This document shows positions 56,841-64,000 of a stretch of DNA of 64,000 bases, piece after piece; the first letter of the stretch is position 1, and every line of letters starts with the position of its first letter. Made by a program: the position numbers and the translations under genes. Location: contig CAVQJL010000012.1 in NCBI GenBank assembly GCA_963712815.1, forward strand, positions 372,001 through 436,000, in the 5' to 3' direction. The DNA comes from RPQJ01 sp963712815. Lineage in GTDB: Bacteria; Pseudomonadota; Gammaproteobacteria; Steroidobacterales; Steroidobacteraceae. Under the pieces are notes generated by a model. The model did not search any database and was not told the origin of the DNA. It worked only from the letters and a program-made list of their open reading frames with translations.

Positions 56841-58292
56841 ATGAGGCCGACTCCCCCCGCCAACGTCGCCGCGGCCGTCGAACGCATCCGCGCGGTCCTC
56901 GGAGCGGCGGGCTGCCTCGAGGCAGCCGCTGACATCGAGCCCTACCTCGTGGATTTCCGCGGGCTGTACCGTGGCACGACGCCTCTCGTCGCATGCCCTG
57001 CGTCCACCAACGACGTCGCCGCGGTGCTCGCCATCTGCCACGACCTCGGGGTCGGCGTCGTCCCCCACGGCGGCAACACCAGCTACTGCGGCGGGGCGAC
57101 ACCGCACGCGGGCGGCAACGAGATCGTGCTGTCGCTGCGGCGCATGAACCGGGTCCGCGACGTGGACGCGGACAATTTCTCGATGACCGTGGAAGCAGGC
57201 TGCCTGCTCGCCGAGGTCCGCGCGGCAGCCGAAGCCGCCGACCGGCTCTTCCCGCTGTCGCTCGGCTCGGAGGGCAGCTGCCAGATCGGCGGCAATCTCG
57301 CCACGAACGCGGGCGGCTTGAACGCGCTGCGCTACGGGGTGGCGCGCGATCTCGTGCTCGGTCTCGAGGTCGTGCTCGCCGACGGCCGCGTCATCGACGG
57401 ACTCACCGGCCTGCGCAAGGACAACACGGGCTACGACCTGCGGCACCTGTTCATCGGCGCCGAGGGGACGCTCGGCGTCATCACCGCGGCGAGCCTGAAG
57501 CTGTTCCCGCTGCCGCACACCGTCGAGACCGCGTTCGTCGCCGTGCCGGACCTGGCCGCGGCCGTGCGGCTGCTCGGCCGCCTGCGGGCCGCCACCGGCG
57601 ACGCCGTCACCACCTTCGAGTTCCTGCCGCGCATCGCCATCGAGCTCGCGACACATCACATCCCGGGCCTCGTCGACCCGCTCGAACGACCCCATGAAGC
57701 CTACGTCCTGTGCGAAGTCTCGACGGCGCGCGTCGATCCCGGCCTGCGTGCCCTGCTCGAATCGGCGCTCGAGCGGGCCCTGTCCGACGGCCTCGTGCTC
57801 GACGCGGCGCTCAGCGAATCGCTCGCGCAGCGCGAGGCGCTCTGGAAGCTGCGCGAGTCGGTGCCCGAGGCGCAGCGAGCCGAGGGCGCGAGCATCAAGC
57901 ACGACGTGTCGGTACCGGTCGTCGACCTGCCCCGTTTCCATGCGGAGGCCCAGGCGGCCGTGCTCGCCCTCGTCCCCACGGGCCGCCTCGTGGGCTACGG
58001 CCACGTCGGCGACGGCAACCTGCACTTCAACGTGAGCGTGCCGATGGGCGGCGACGCAGACGAGTTCCTGGCGCACGCGCCCGCGATCCACGAGGCGGTG
58101 CACGGCATCGTGCGCCGCTACCGCGGCAGCATCAGTGCCGAGCACGGCATCGGCCGGCTCAAGCGTGCCACGCTCGCACGGCACAAGGGCGCCGTGGATC
58201 TCGACGTGATGCGTGCCATCAAGCAGGCGCTCGACCCGAAGGGGATCCTCAATCCCGGCAAGGTGCTGCCGGAACCGGAGGCCGGCCCGTGA
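56841..58292 (+). CDS. FAD-binding oxidoreductase (GlcD/D-2-hydroxyglutarate dehydrogenase-like)
   Basis: The 483-residue VAO/PCMH flavoprotein has the FAD domain PHGGNTSYCGGATPHAGGNE, SLGSEGSCQIGGNLATNAGG and LFIGAEGTLGVITAASLKLF. The C-terminal substrate domain has GYGHVGDGNLHFNVSVP and the conserved ISAEHGIGRLKR histidine motif. It oxidises a D-2-hydroxyacid, with D-2-hydroxyglutarate or D-lactate as likely substrates, passing electrons to the quinone pool or ETF. A VOC protein gene follows after 10 nt. Confidence 0.93.
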   Translation: MRPTPPANVAAAVERIRAVLGAAGCLEAAADIEPYLVDFRGLYRGTTPLVACPASTNDVAAVLAICHDLGVGVVPHGGNTSYCGGATPHAGGNEIVLSLRRMNRVRDVDADNFSMTVEAGCLLAEVRAAAEAADRLFPLSLGSEGSCQIGGNLATNAGGLNALRYGVARDLVLGLEVVLADGRVIDGLTGLRKDNTGYDLRHLFIGAEGTLGVITAASLKLFPLPHTVETAFVAVPDLAAAVRLLGRLRAATGDAVTTFEFLPRIAIELATHHIPGLVDPLERPHEAYVLCEVSTARVDPGLRALLESALERALSDGLVLDAALSESLAQREALWKLRESVPEAQRAEGASIKHDVSVPVVDLPRFHAEAQAAVLALVPTGRLVGYGHVGDGNLHFNVSVPMGGDADEFLAHAPAIHEAVHGIVRRYRGSISAEHGIGRLKRATLARHKGAVDLDVMRAIKQALDPKGILNPGKVLPEPEAGP

Positions 58293-58302
58293 GGAGGCCC
58301 TG

Positions 58303-59355
58303 ATGTCCAAGACCACGCCCGGCAACCCGGGCGCCCGACCCGCCTGCATCGGTGGACTCTACGAAATTTGCGTCGGCGTTCCCGACCTCGCCGAGTCGAT
58401 CGCCTACTACCAGCGCTTCGGGTGTCGCGCCGGACGCTTCGGCGTGCTCGACGCCGCCGGTGCACGGGCGCTGTACGGCGTGGACTCGGCCTTGCGCTCG
58501 GTGCGCCTCCAGCACCAGGACGCCGACCACGGCCTCGTCCGGCTCATGCAGTGGGAGCGTCCGCTCAACGACGGCCTCGGCCTCGACGACGACCTGCGTT
58601 GCCTCGGCAGTCGCTGGGGCGTGCGGCTCACCGCGAGCGTGCTCGAGGTGGCGAACCATGCGGTCACGGCCCGTGCCCTCGGCGAGCCGATCCGGCTCAT
58701 CGAGCCCATCCTCGCGGTGATCGGCGAGGTCAGCGGCGAGCGGGCGCCGCGGCCGTTCGTCGAGCCGGTCGTGGGCGTGCGCGAGATGGTCGTGATCCAG
58801 CCACTTTACCGGCAGGTGTTCTACGAGCGCTTCGGCTACGAGAGCCCGCACTACGGCCACGTTTGCACGCAGGCGATGTTCCGCAGCAGCCAGCACACGC
58901 ACGCCGGCATGATGATCGCCACCGACGACCACCAGGTGCTGCGTTTCTACGACGAGGTGCTCGGGCTCAAGCGCTGGTTCGACGGCGAGCGCCCCTACGG
59001 CCTCGCCACGGGATCGCACCGCATTTTCGGCCTGGAGGAAGGCGAGACGCACTGGATGGTGGACTTCGACGATCCGCGCTCCGGCCACTCGCTCGAGGAG
59101 CGACGCTCCGGCAAGCTCAAGGTGGTGCGGTTCGCCGCCGCGAGCCGCCTCGTCGACAAGCGCGACCGCTCGCGCCCGGGCTGCCTGGGGTATTCGCAGT
59201 ACACCTGGCGCACGAGCGACCTCGAGGGACTGTGGAAGCTGGTGCAGGCCGGGGGCGCGACGCAGGTGACCGACGTGCTGCCCGACGAGTTCGGCACGCG
59301 CGCCTTCTCCTTCGTCGCGCCGGACGGGTATTCCTGGACGCTCGTGCAGGCCTGA
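58303..59355 (+). CDS. Double VOC (glyoxalase-fold) domain protein
   Basis: ATG 58303, with GAGGAGG 5-6 nt upstream, gives 350 residues comprising two VOC modules. The first (about 17-150) begins GGLYEICVGVPDLAESIAYY and the second (about 215-350) has HQVLRFYDEVLGLKRWFDGE and ends FSFVAPDGYSWTLVQA. The glutamates and histidines could form a metal site. It probably forms a unit with the upstream D-2-hydroxyacid dehydrogenase; a lyase, isomerase or dioxygenase step on the same substrate is a guess. Confidence 0.82.
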   Translation: MSKTTPGNPGARPACIGGLYEICVGVPDLAESIAYYQRFGCRAGRFGVLDAAGARALYGVDSALRSVRLQHQDADHGLVRLMQWERPLNDGLGLDDDLRCLGSRWGVRLTASVLEVANHAVTARALGEPIRLIEPILAVIGEVSGERAPRPFVEPVVGVREMVVIQPLYRQVFYERFGYESPHYGHVCTQAMFRSSQHTHAGMMIATDDHQVLRFYDEVLGLKRWFDGERPYGLATGSHRIFGLEEGETHWMVDFDDPRSGHSLEERRSGKLKVVRFAAASRLVDKRDRSRPGCLGYSQYTWRTSDLEGLWKLVQAGGATQVTDVLPDEFGTRAFSFVAPDGYSWTLVQA

Positions 59356-59454
59356 GAAGCGCGAGAAATACCTTGTCGGGGCCGGCTCCGACTGGATAAT
59401 GCCGGCCGGAGTCGGTGGAAATAATCCAGTCCATTCAACGCAGGGAACCCTGAC

Positions 59455-60150
59455 ATGCCCATGCCCAAGAAGTTCGCGGCGGAATTCATCGGCACGTTCT
59501 GGCTCGTGCTCGGCGGCTGCGGCAGCGCCGTGCTCGCCGCAGCCTTCCCGGAGGTGGGCATCGGTCTCGCCGGTGTCTCACTGGCCTTTGGGCTGACGGT
59601 GCTCACGATGGCTTACGCCATCGGCCACATTTCCGGCTGCCACCTGAATCCGGCCGTGACGCTGGGCCTGTGGGCCGGCGGCCGCCACCCGCGCGGCGAG
59701 GTGCTGCCGTACATCGTCGCCCAAGTGCTCGGCGGCATCGCCGGCGCCTTTATTCTCTACATGATCGCCTCCGGGGCGCCCGGGTTCGACCTGTCGGGCG
59801 GCCTCGCCTCGAACGGCTTCGGCGAGCATTCGCCGGGCGGCTACTCGATGGCATCCGGTTTCCTGACCGAGGTCGTGATGACGCTGATGTTCCTTGTCAT
59901 CATCCTCGGCGCCACAGACCGTCGCGCGCCGGCGGGCTTCGCGCCGATCGCCATCGGCCTCGGGCTCACGCTGATCCACCTGATCAGCATCCCGGTGACC
60001 AACACCTCGGTGAATCCGGCGCGCAGCACCGGCCCGGCAGTATTCGTGGGCGACTGGGCGCTCGGCCAGCTCTGGCTGTTCTGGGTCGCGCCCATTCTCG
60101 GCGCACTGGTGGCAGGCTTCCTGTACCGCTGGCTCGGCGACGAGAAGTGA
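59455..60150 (+). CDS. aqpZ: Aquaporin Z
   Basis: The 231-residue major intrinsic protein has six helices and the two NPA half-helices, GCHLNPAVTLGLW and TSVNPARSTGPAV. The N-terminus KKFAAEFIGTFWLVLGGCGS and the arginine after the second NPA (selectivity filter) are typical of water-specific AqpZ rather than glycerol facilitators. It lets water equilibrate across the inner membrane. Upstream (59381-59430) an imperfect inverted repeat ACTGGATAAT...ATAATCCAGT may be regulatory. Confidence 0.95.
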   Translation: MPMPKKFAAEFIGTFWLVLGGCGSAVLAAAFPEVGIGLAGVSLAFGLTVLTMAYAIGHISGCHLNPAVTLGLWAGGRHPRGEVLPYIVAQVLGGIAGAFILYMIASGAPGFDLSGGLASNGFGEHSPGGYSMASGFLTEVVMTLMFLVIILGATDRRAPAGFAPIAIGLGLTLIHLISIPVTNTSVNPARSTGPAVFVGDWALGQLWLFWVAPILGALVAGFLYRWLGDEK

Positions 60151-60234
60151 AATGAGCACCGGCTTCGATCGACCGCCGACCGTTACGGCGGCCGATCCGC
60201 GGTCGGTTCGGTCACGACTCAACCGGTCTGCCTC

Positions 60235-63200
60235 ATGCCTCCACTCCTGAGATCCCGGCTGTTCTGGGCACTCGCCGTCCCGTTGCTGCTCGTCGGCCTG
60301 TATGCGCTGCTCGGCTTCAAGGTCGCGCCGAACCTGGTGCGCGAGCAGGCCGTCGGCTTCGTGCGGGAGAACTACGGCCGCGAGCTCACCGTCGGCGAGA
60401 TCGCGATCCACCCGTTCAAGCTGCAGGCCGAGGTCCGGGGCCTCGCGCTGCCCGACGCCGACGGGCAGCCCATGCTCGGCTTCGAGCGCCTGTTCGTGGA
60501 TTTCGAGGTGGCCTCGCTCTGGAACCGCGCCTTCACGTTCAGCGAGGTGACGCTCGAGGCGCCGCTGGTTCGGGCGGTGCTCAGGCCGGATGGCGCGCTC
60601 AACCTCGGCGATCTCGCGCTGCCGGAGGATCCCGAGGCGGCGGATGAGCCGCTCCCGGCCCTCTGGATCCAGAGGCTCACGGTGGCTCGTGGCAGCGTCG
60701 AGTTCGACAACCGGCTGCGTGCCCGGCCGGTCACCCGTTACTTCCATGACGTCGGTTTCGGGCTGCAGGATTTTCGAACCACTCCAGAGGGCGGCGAGTT
60801 CCACCTGTCGGCGCGCAGCCCGGAGGACGAGACCTTCGACTGGACCGGTCACTTCGCACTGGAGCCGGTGATCGCCTCCCAGGGCGAGCTGCGCATCGGC
60901 GCGCTCCAGGCGGTCGGGATCGGCGAGTTCCTCGGCGACGACCTGCCGTTCGCGCTGACACGTGGCCTCGTGAACATCGCCGGAACCTACCGTCTCGCCC
61001 TCGGCGAGCAGACGGAACTCGAGCTCGAGCTGCCATCGATCGAAATTGCCGACCTCGCGCTGCGCGCCCGCCGCGTGGACGCCGACTGGGTCACGATTCC
61101 GAAGCTGCTCGTCTCGGGCACGCGCGTTGCGATGCCGGCGCAGACGGTCACTGTGGACGCAGTGGCACTCGACGCACTGCATGCCGAGGCCTGGATGGCG
61201 GCGGACGGCTCGATCAACCTCGAGCAACTCTTCGCGCCAGCGGCACCCGGGCGACCGGCGACGCCCGACTCGGCCGCCTTGCCCGCGACGTCCCCCGCCT
61301 CCTCGGCGGCGGCGCCCTCCGCGCCCACGGTCGCCGCGGCCAGCACTGCGAGCGCCGAGCTCGACTGGACGATGAAGGTCCGCAGCATCCAGGTCACCAA
61401 CGCCGCCATCGCGTTCGAGGACCGTGCCGCGGAGCCGGCCAAGCATTTCGACTTCGCGCCCATCAGCTTGAGCGTCTCGGAGGTCAGCCTCGACCTCGCG
61501 CAGCCGCTGCCCGTGAAGCTCGAGGCGATGATCAACGGCCACGCACGCTTCGAGGCCGCCGGAACCCTCACGCCCGAACCACTGGCCGCCGAATTCGACA
61601 TCAGCCTCGCGAAGGCGCGGATGCAGATCCTTCAGCCCTACGTGCTGCCGCTCGCCGACCTCACCATCACCGGTGGCGAACTCGACGTAACGGGCAAGGT
61701 GACGCTGGCGCCGCCCGAGCGCGATGGACCCGAGATCGCCTTTGCCGGCGAGGCGAGCATCCAGCGCTTCAGCTCCGTGGACAACACCCTCGAGGAAGAC
61801 CTCGTCAACTTCGAGCTGGTGCAGCTGCAGAAGCTCGCCTACTCGATGGCGCCGGATGCACTCAGCATCGACCGGGTGCTGGTCCGCAGGCCCTTCGCGC
61901 GCGTGATCATCAGCGAGGACGAGGTCGTGAATCTCGCTGCCGTGCTCGACCCGGAGGGCACCCAGGCGGCGCTCGCCGAGCGCCGGGCCGCGGCGGCCGC
62001 CGAGGCGGCCCGCTCGCCGGCCGAGCGCAAGCGCCTCGAGCGCGAGCAGAAGGCGGCCGAGAAAGCCGCCGCGAAAACGCGCAAGGGCGGCAAGGCCCCG
62101 CCGTCTTCGGCGCCCGCCGCCGCAGCTGCTGGACCCGAGACCTTCCCGATCCGCATTCGCGAGGTGCGCATCGAGAACGGTCGCATGAACTTCTCCGACT
62201 ACTTCGTCGAGCCGGATTTCTCGGCCGACGTCCAGTCGCTCGGCGGCACGATCACGGGCATTTCGAGCGCCACGGACTCGCGCGCCCGGGTGCAGCTCGC
62301 AGGCTCGCTCGACGAGTTCTCGCCGGTCGCCATCGAGGGCGAGCTGCAGCCGTTCGAGTTCGATCGCTTTACCGATCTCAAGATGGCGTTCGAGAACATC
62401 ACCCTGCCGATCTTCAACCCCTACTCGGGACCGGTGGCCGGGTACAACATCGCCAAGGGCAAGCTGACGACGCGGCTGCACTACCGCATCGATGACCGCA
62501 AGCTCGACGCGCAACACAACATCCGGATCGACCAGCTCGAGTGGGGGGAGGCAAGCGCGACCCAAGGCGAGGCCACGCTGCCCGTCAAGCTCGCCACCTC
62601 GCTGCTCAAGGACCGGGACGGCGTGATCGAGCTCGATGTGCCGGTGGGCGGGACGCTCGACGATCCGACCTTCCGCGTCGGCCCGATCGTCTGGCAGGTG
62701 ATCAAGAACATCATCGTCAAGGCGGTCACCGCGCCATTCGCACTCCTCGGTTCGCTGTTCGCCGGCGCCGAGGATGCTCAGTTCGTGGACTTCCCACCGG
62801 GCGAGGCGACACTCGATCCGGCGACCGCAGAGCGTCTCGACGCGCTGGCGAAGAGCCTCGCCGAACGGCCGGCGCTCAAGCTCGACGTGCCGATCGGCGC
62901 GGTGCCGGAGGTCGACCGGCCGGCGCTCGTCGAGCGCGCCTACCAGGCTGCGCTCGACGGCGCCGTTGCCTCGCAAGAAGCGAAGGGTGCCCGAGGCGGC
63001 GACGTAGCGGCGGAATTCGCATCCCTGGAGCCGAAACAGCGCATCGAGGTGCTCAAAGCGCTCGTCAGGCAGCAGACCGGCGCCGATCCCGCGCTGCCGG
63101 AGCCGCCGGCACCGCCGGAGGGCGCCTCGCGCGAAGAGGCCAAGGCGCTGCGACAGGCGGCCGCGCTGGAGTATCTCGAGCAGGCGGCACGAGCCGGCGT

Positions 63201-63369
63201 CGTCGTGCCGGACGTCGAGTTCGACCGGCTCGCCGAGCAGCGCGCCGGAGCGATCGAGCAGGCACTGCTCGGCGGCGGCGTGCTCGAGCCGACGCGGGTA
63301 TTCAAGGTCCGAGAGGGCAAGGTCTCGAGCCAGGACGGCAAGGTCCGTTTCGAGCTCGGGCTCGAGTAG
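60235..63369 (+). CDS. DUF748/AsmA-like giant envelope protein
   Basis: The 1044-residue protein has one N-terminal membrane anchor (LFWALAVPLLLVGLYALLGF). It then carries a long periplasmic part made of AsmA/DUF748 repeats: NYGRELTVGEIAIHPFKLQA near the start and IRIREVRIENGRMNFSDYFV at about 640. A charged Ala/Lys/Glu/Arg segment (about 580-625: ERRAAAAAEAARSPAERKRL) and an Ala/Pro-rich linker (about 345-370) interrupt the beta-rich domains. The terminal region (FVDFPPGEATLDPATAERLD) resembles DUF748 proteins that end with an OmpA-like segment. AsmA-like proteins move phospholipid between membranes; assignment to that role here is inferred. Confidence 0.88.
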   Translation: MPPLLRSRLFWALAVPLLLVGLYALLGFKVAPNLVREQAVGFVRENYGRELTVGEIAIHPFKLQAEVRGLALPDADGQPMLGFERLFVDFEVASLWNRAFTFSEVTLEAPLVRAVLRPDGALNLGDLALPEDPEAADEPLPALWIQRLTVARGSVEFDNRLRARPVTRYFHDVGFGLQDFRTTPEGGEFHLSARSPEDETFDWTGHFALEPVIASQGELRIGALQAVGIGEFLGDDLPFALTRGLVNIAGTYRLALGEQTELELELPSIEIADLALRARRVDADWVTIPKLLVSGTRVAMPAQTVTVDAVALDALHAEAWMAADGSINLEQLFAPAAPGRPATPDSAALPATSPASSAAAPSAPTVAAASTASAELDWTMKVRSIQVTNAAIAFEDRAAEPAKHFDFAPISLSVSEVSLDLAQPLPVKLEAMINGHARFEAAGTLTPEPLAAEFDISLAKARMQILQPYVLPLADLTITGGELDVTGKVTLAPPERDGPEIAFAGEASIQRFSSVDNTLEEDLVNFELVQLQKLAYSMAPDALSIDRVLVRRPFARVIISEDEVVNLAAVLDPEGTQAALAERRAAAAAEAARSPAERKRLEREQKAAEKAAAKTRKGGKAPPSSAPAAAAAGPETFPIRIREVRIENGRMNFSDYFVEPDFSADVQSLGGTITGISSATDSRARVQLAGSLDEFSPVAIEGELQPFEFDRFTDLKMAFENITLPIFNPYSGPVAGYNIAKGKLTTRLHYRIDDRKLDAQHNIRIDQLEWGEASATQGEATLPVKLATSLLKDRDGVIELDVPVGGTLDDPTFRVGPIVWQVIKNIIVKAVTAPFALLGSLFAGAEDAQFVDFPPGEATLDPATAERLDALAKSLAERPALKLDVPIGAVPEVDRPALVERAYQAALDGAVASQEAKGARGGDVAAEFASLEPKQRIEVLKALVRQQTGADPALPEPPAPPEGASREEAKALRQAAALEYLEQAARAGVVVPDVEFDRLAEQRAGAIEQALLGGGVLEPTRVFKVREGKVSSQDGKVRFELGLE

Positions 63370-63411
63370 GCGACGCACTGGGCCGCGGGACCCTGCCCCC
63401 GCCCCACGGCA

Positions 63412-63576
63412 CTATGGCTGCGAATCGGGTCCGGCGCCGTCGCGGCCCCGGACCGAAGGAGCCTGCGGATCCGGCGGCGGCTTCGGCAGGTGCATGCGAG
63501 CGGTGTACTTGAGCGGCAGCAGCGCGCCAGCCAGGACCAGCACGACCAGCAGCACGAGCCCGACGAGCTTGAGCAC
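63412..63576 (-). CDS. Small single-helix membrane protein
   Basis: GTG 63576 to TAG 63412 gives 54 residues: VLKLVGLVLLVVLVLAGALL forms one membrane helix, followed by a Pro-rich hydrophilic tail (HLPKPPPDPQAPSV). It lies 59 nt downstream of the thioesterase stop on the same strand and 42 bp from the convergent DUF748 gene. No family recognised, but the clean helix and position support a real gene. Confidence 0.5.
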   Translation of the reverse strand: MLKLVGLVLLVVLVLAGALLPLKYTARMHLPKPPPDPQAPSVRGRDGAGPDSQP

Positions 63577-63635
63577 GGGGACCGGCTCCGCTCAGCGGCC
63601 GGCCGCGCCAGCCGGCGCGAGTGGGTCGCGCGCGT

Positions 63636-64000
63636 TCAGCTTCGCGCCCTCATCAACCCCTCCTGCGCCGTGCTCGCCACCAGGCGCCCCTGCCGGTCGA
63701 AGATGCGCCCGAAGGCGAGCCCCCGCGAGCCCGAGCTCGAGGGGCTCACGAGCGCATAGAGCAGCCATTCGTCCACGCGCAGCGTCCGGTGAAACCACAT
63801 GCCGTGGTCGACGCTGGCGAGCGTCACGTCGCCCGAGCGGTAGGACAACCCGTGCGGCAGCGTCGCGGTCTCGAGCAGGTGGTAGTCCGACATGTAGGCG
63901 AGCAGGCAGCGGTGCAGCGTCGGATCGTCCGGGCACTGGTCGACGAGCCGGAACCACAGGTGCCGGACGCCCGGCCGGGGACCGCCCGCCTCCACGGGCT
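63636..64000 (-). CDS. tesB: Acyl-CoA thioesterase II (TesB), 3' part only
   Basis: The gene runs off the right edge; 121 codons of the C-terminal hot-dog domain are visible. Signatures are LLAYMSDYHLLETATLPHG, LASVDHGMWFHRTLRVDEWL (family SLDHxMWFHR), SPSSSGSRGLAFGRIFDRQG and the terminal RLVASTAQEGLMR. TesB hydrolyses medium- and long-chain acyl-CoAs. Confidence 0.92.
   Translation of the reverse strand, partial: PVEAGGPRPGVRHLWFRLVDQCPDDPTLHRCLLAYMSDYHLLETATLPHGLSYRSGDVTLASVDHGMWFHRTLRVDEWLLYALVSPSSSGSRGLAFGRIFDRQGRLVASTAQEGLMRARS

Noticed and set aside
59578..63378. A 1266-codon open frame antisense to the DUF748 gene and a 1120-codon one antisense to the photolyase/desaturase region (43782-47144)
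   Set aside because: High G+C makes the antisense frame open by chance. The translations are rich in Arg/Gly/His without motifs, and the sense genes have recognised domains.

Overview
The window is high-G+C bacterial chromosome with densely packed genes. Start/stop overlaps (GTGA, ATGA, TGATG) are frequent and GTG or TTG starts are common. Gene content fits a free-living aerobic gammaproteobacterium: FadJ-type beta-oxidation, a TPP riboswitch in front of a TonB-dependent receptor, HtpX, an NhaR-like LysR regulator, DgcZ-like and CHAD proteins. I cannot place it to genus. There are no phage genes, transposases or CRISPR arrays.

Layout. 1-2086: last two genes of a group-4-hydrogenase/complex-I-related membrane complex whose large subunit lacks the nickel ligands. 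2366-2983: secreted collagen-like protein. 3182-9734 (minus): fatty-acid or lipid catabolism set (ferredoxin, enoyl-CoA hydratase, thiolase, FadJ-like multienzyme, flavin oxidoreductase, SDR). 9766-13956 (minus): thiamine acquisition operon made of a TPP riboswitch, TonB receptor, thiamine-binding protein, PnuC/PnuT transporter and kinase. 14063-24621: mixed enzymes (PhzF, secreted SurE, metallo-beta-lactamase fold, TraB/GumN, acyltransferase, GST, AAA+ ATPase coupled to a hydrolase, epimerase, serine hydrolase). 24657-28288: small membrane proteins, a BacNav-type voltage-gated sodium channel, an NhaR-like regulator and a ribosome-hibernation-type protein. Then come tRNA-Arg(UCG) and mmsA.

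30920-34274 is a tightly overlapped molybdopterin operon, moaA-moaC-moaD-(moaE::moeB). 35110-39307 (minus) is an acyl-CoA dehydrogenase-proB-proA operon. 39468-41264 holds an acidic small protein, a GNAT and a CHAD protein. 41519-50960 is a stress and membrane-lipid remodelling block: htpX, an iron-sulfur photolyase-like protein, a classical photolyase, a chalcone-isomerase-like protein, a desaturase, a COG2907-type FAD oxidase, DUF1365, a CFA-synthase-like methyltransferase and a cNMP-binding protein. 51139-53611 is an Anbu-type locus that looks eroded: ATP-grasp intact, alpha-E internally deleted, transglutaminase with Cys to Ser, protease cut to 26 codons. 53608-64000: a zinc-sensing-type diguanylate cyclase, a transglutaminase-like protein, a thioredoxin/DsbD-like fusion, an FAD oxidoreductase, a VOC protein, aquaporin, a DUF748/AsmA-like giant, a small membrane protein and a partial TesB thioesterase.

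Two cross-cutting signals stand out. First, many otherwise well-conserved genes carry single-base frameshifts (about twenty in all, concentrated in 3-50 kb). They look more like consensus errors than decay, so gene breakage must be read cautiously. Second, two intergenic elements at 4991-5096 and 11599-11711 share a conserved core but have unrelated inverted-repeat arms.
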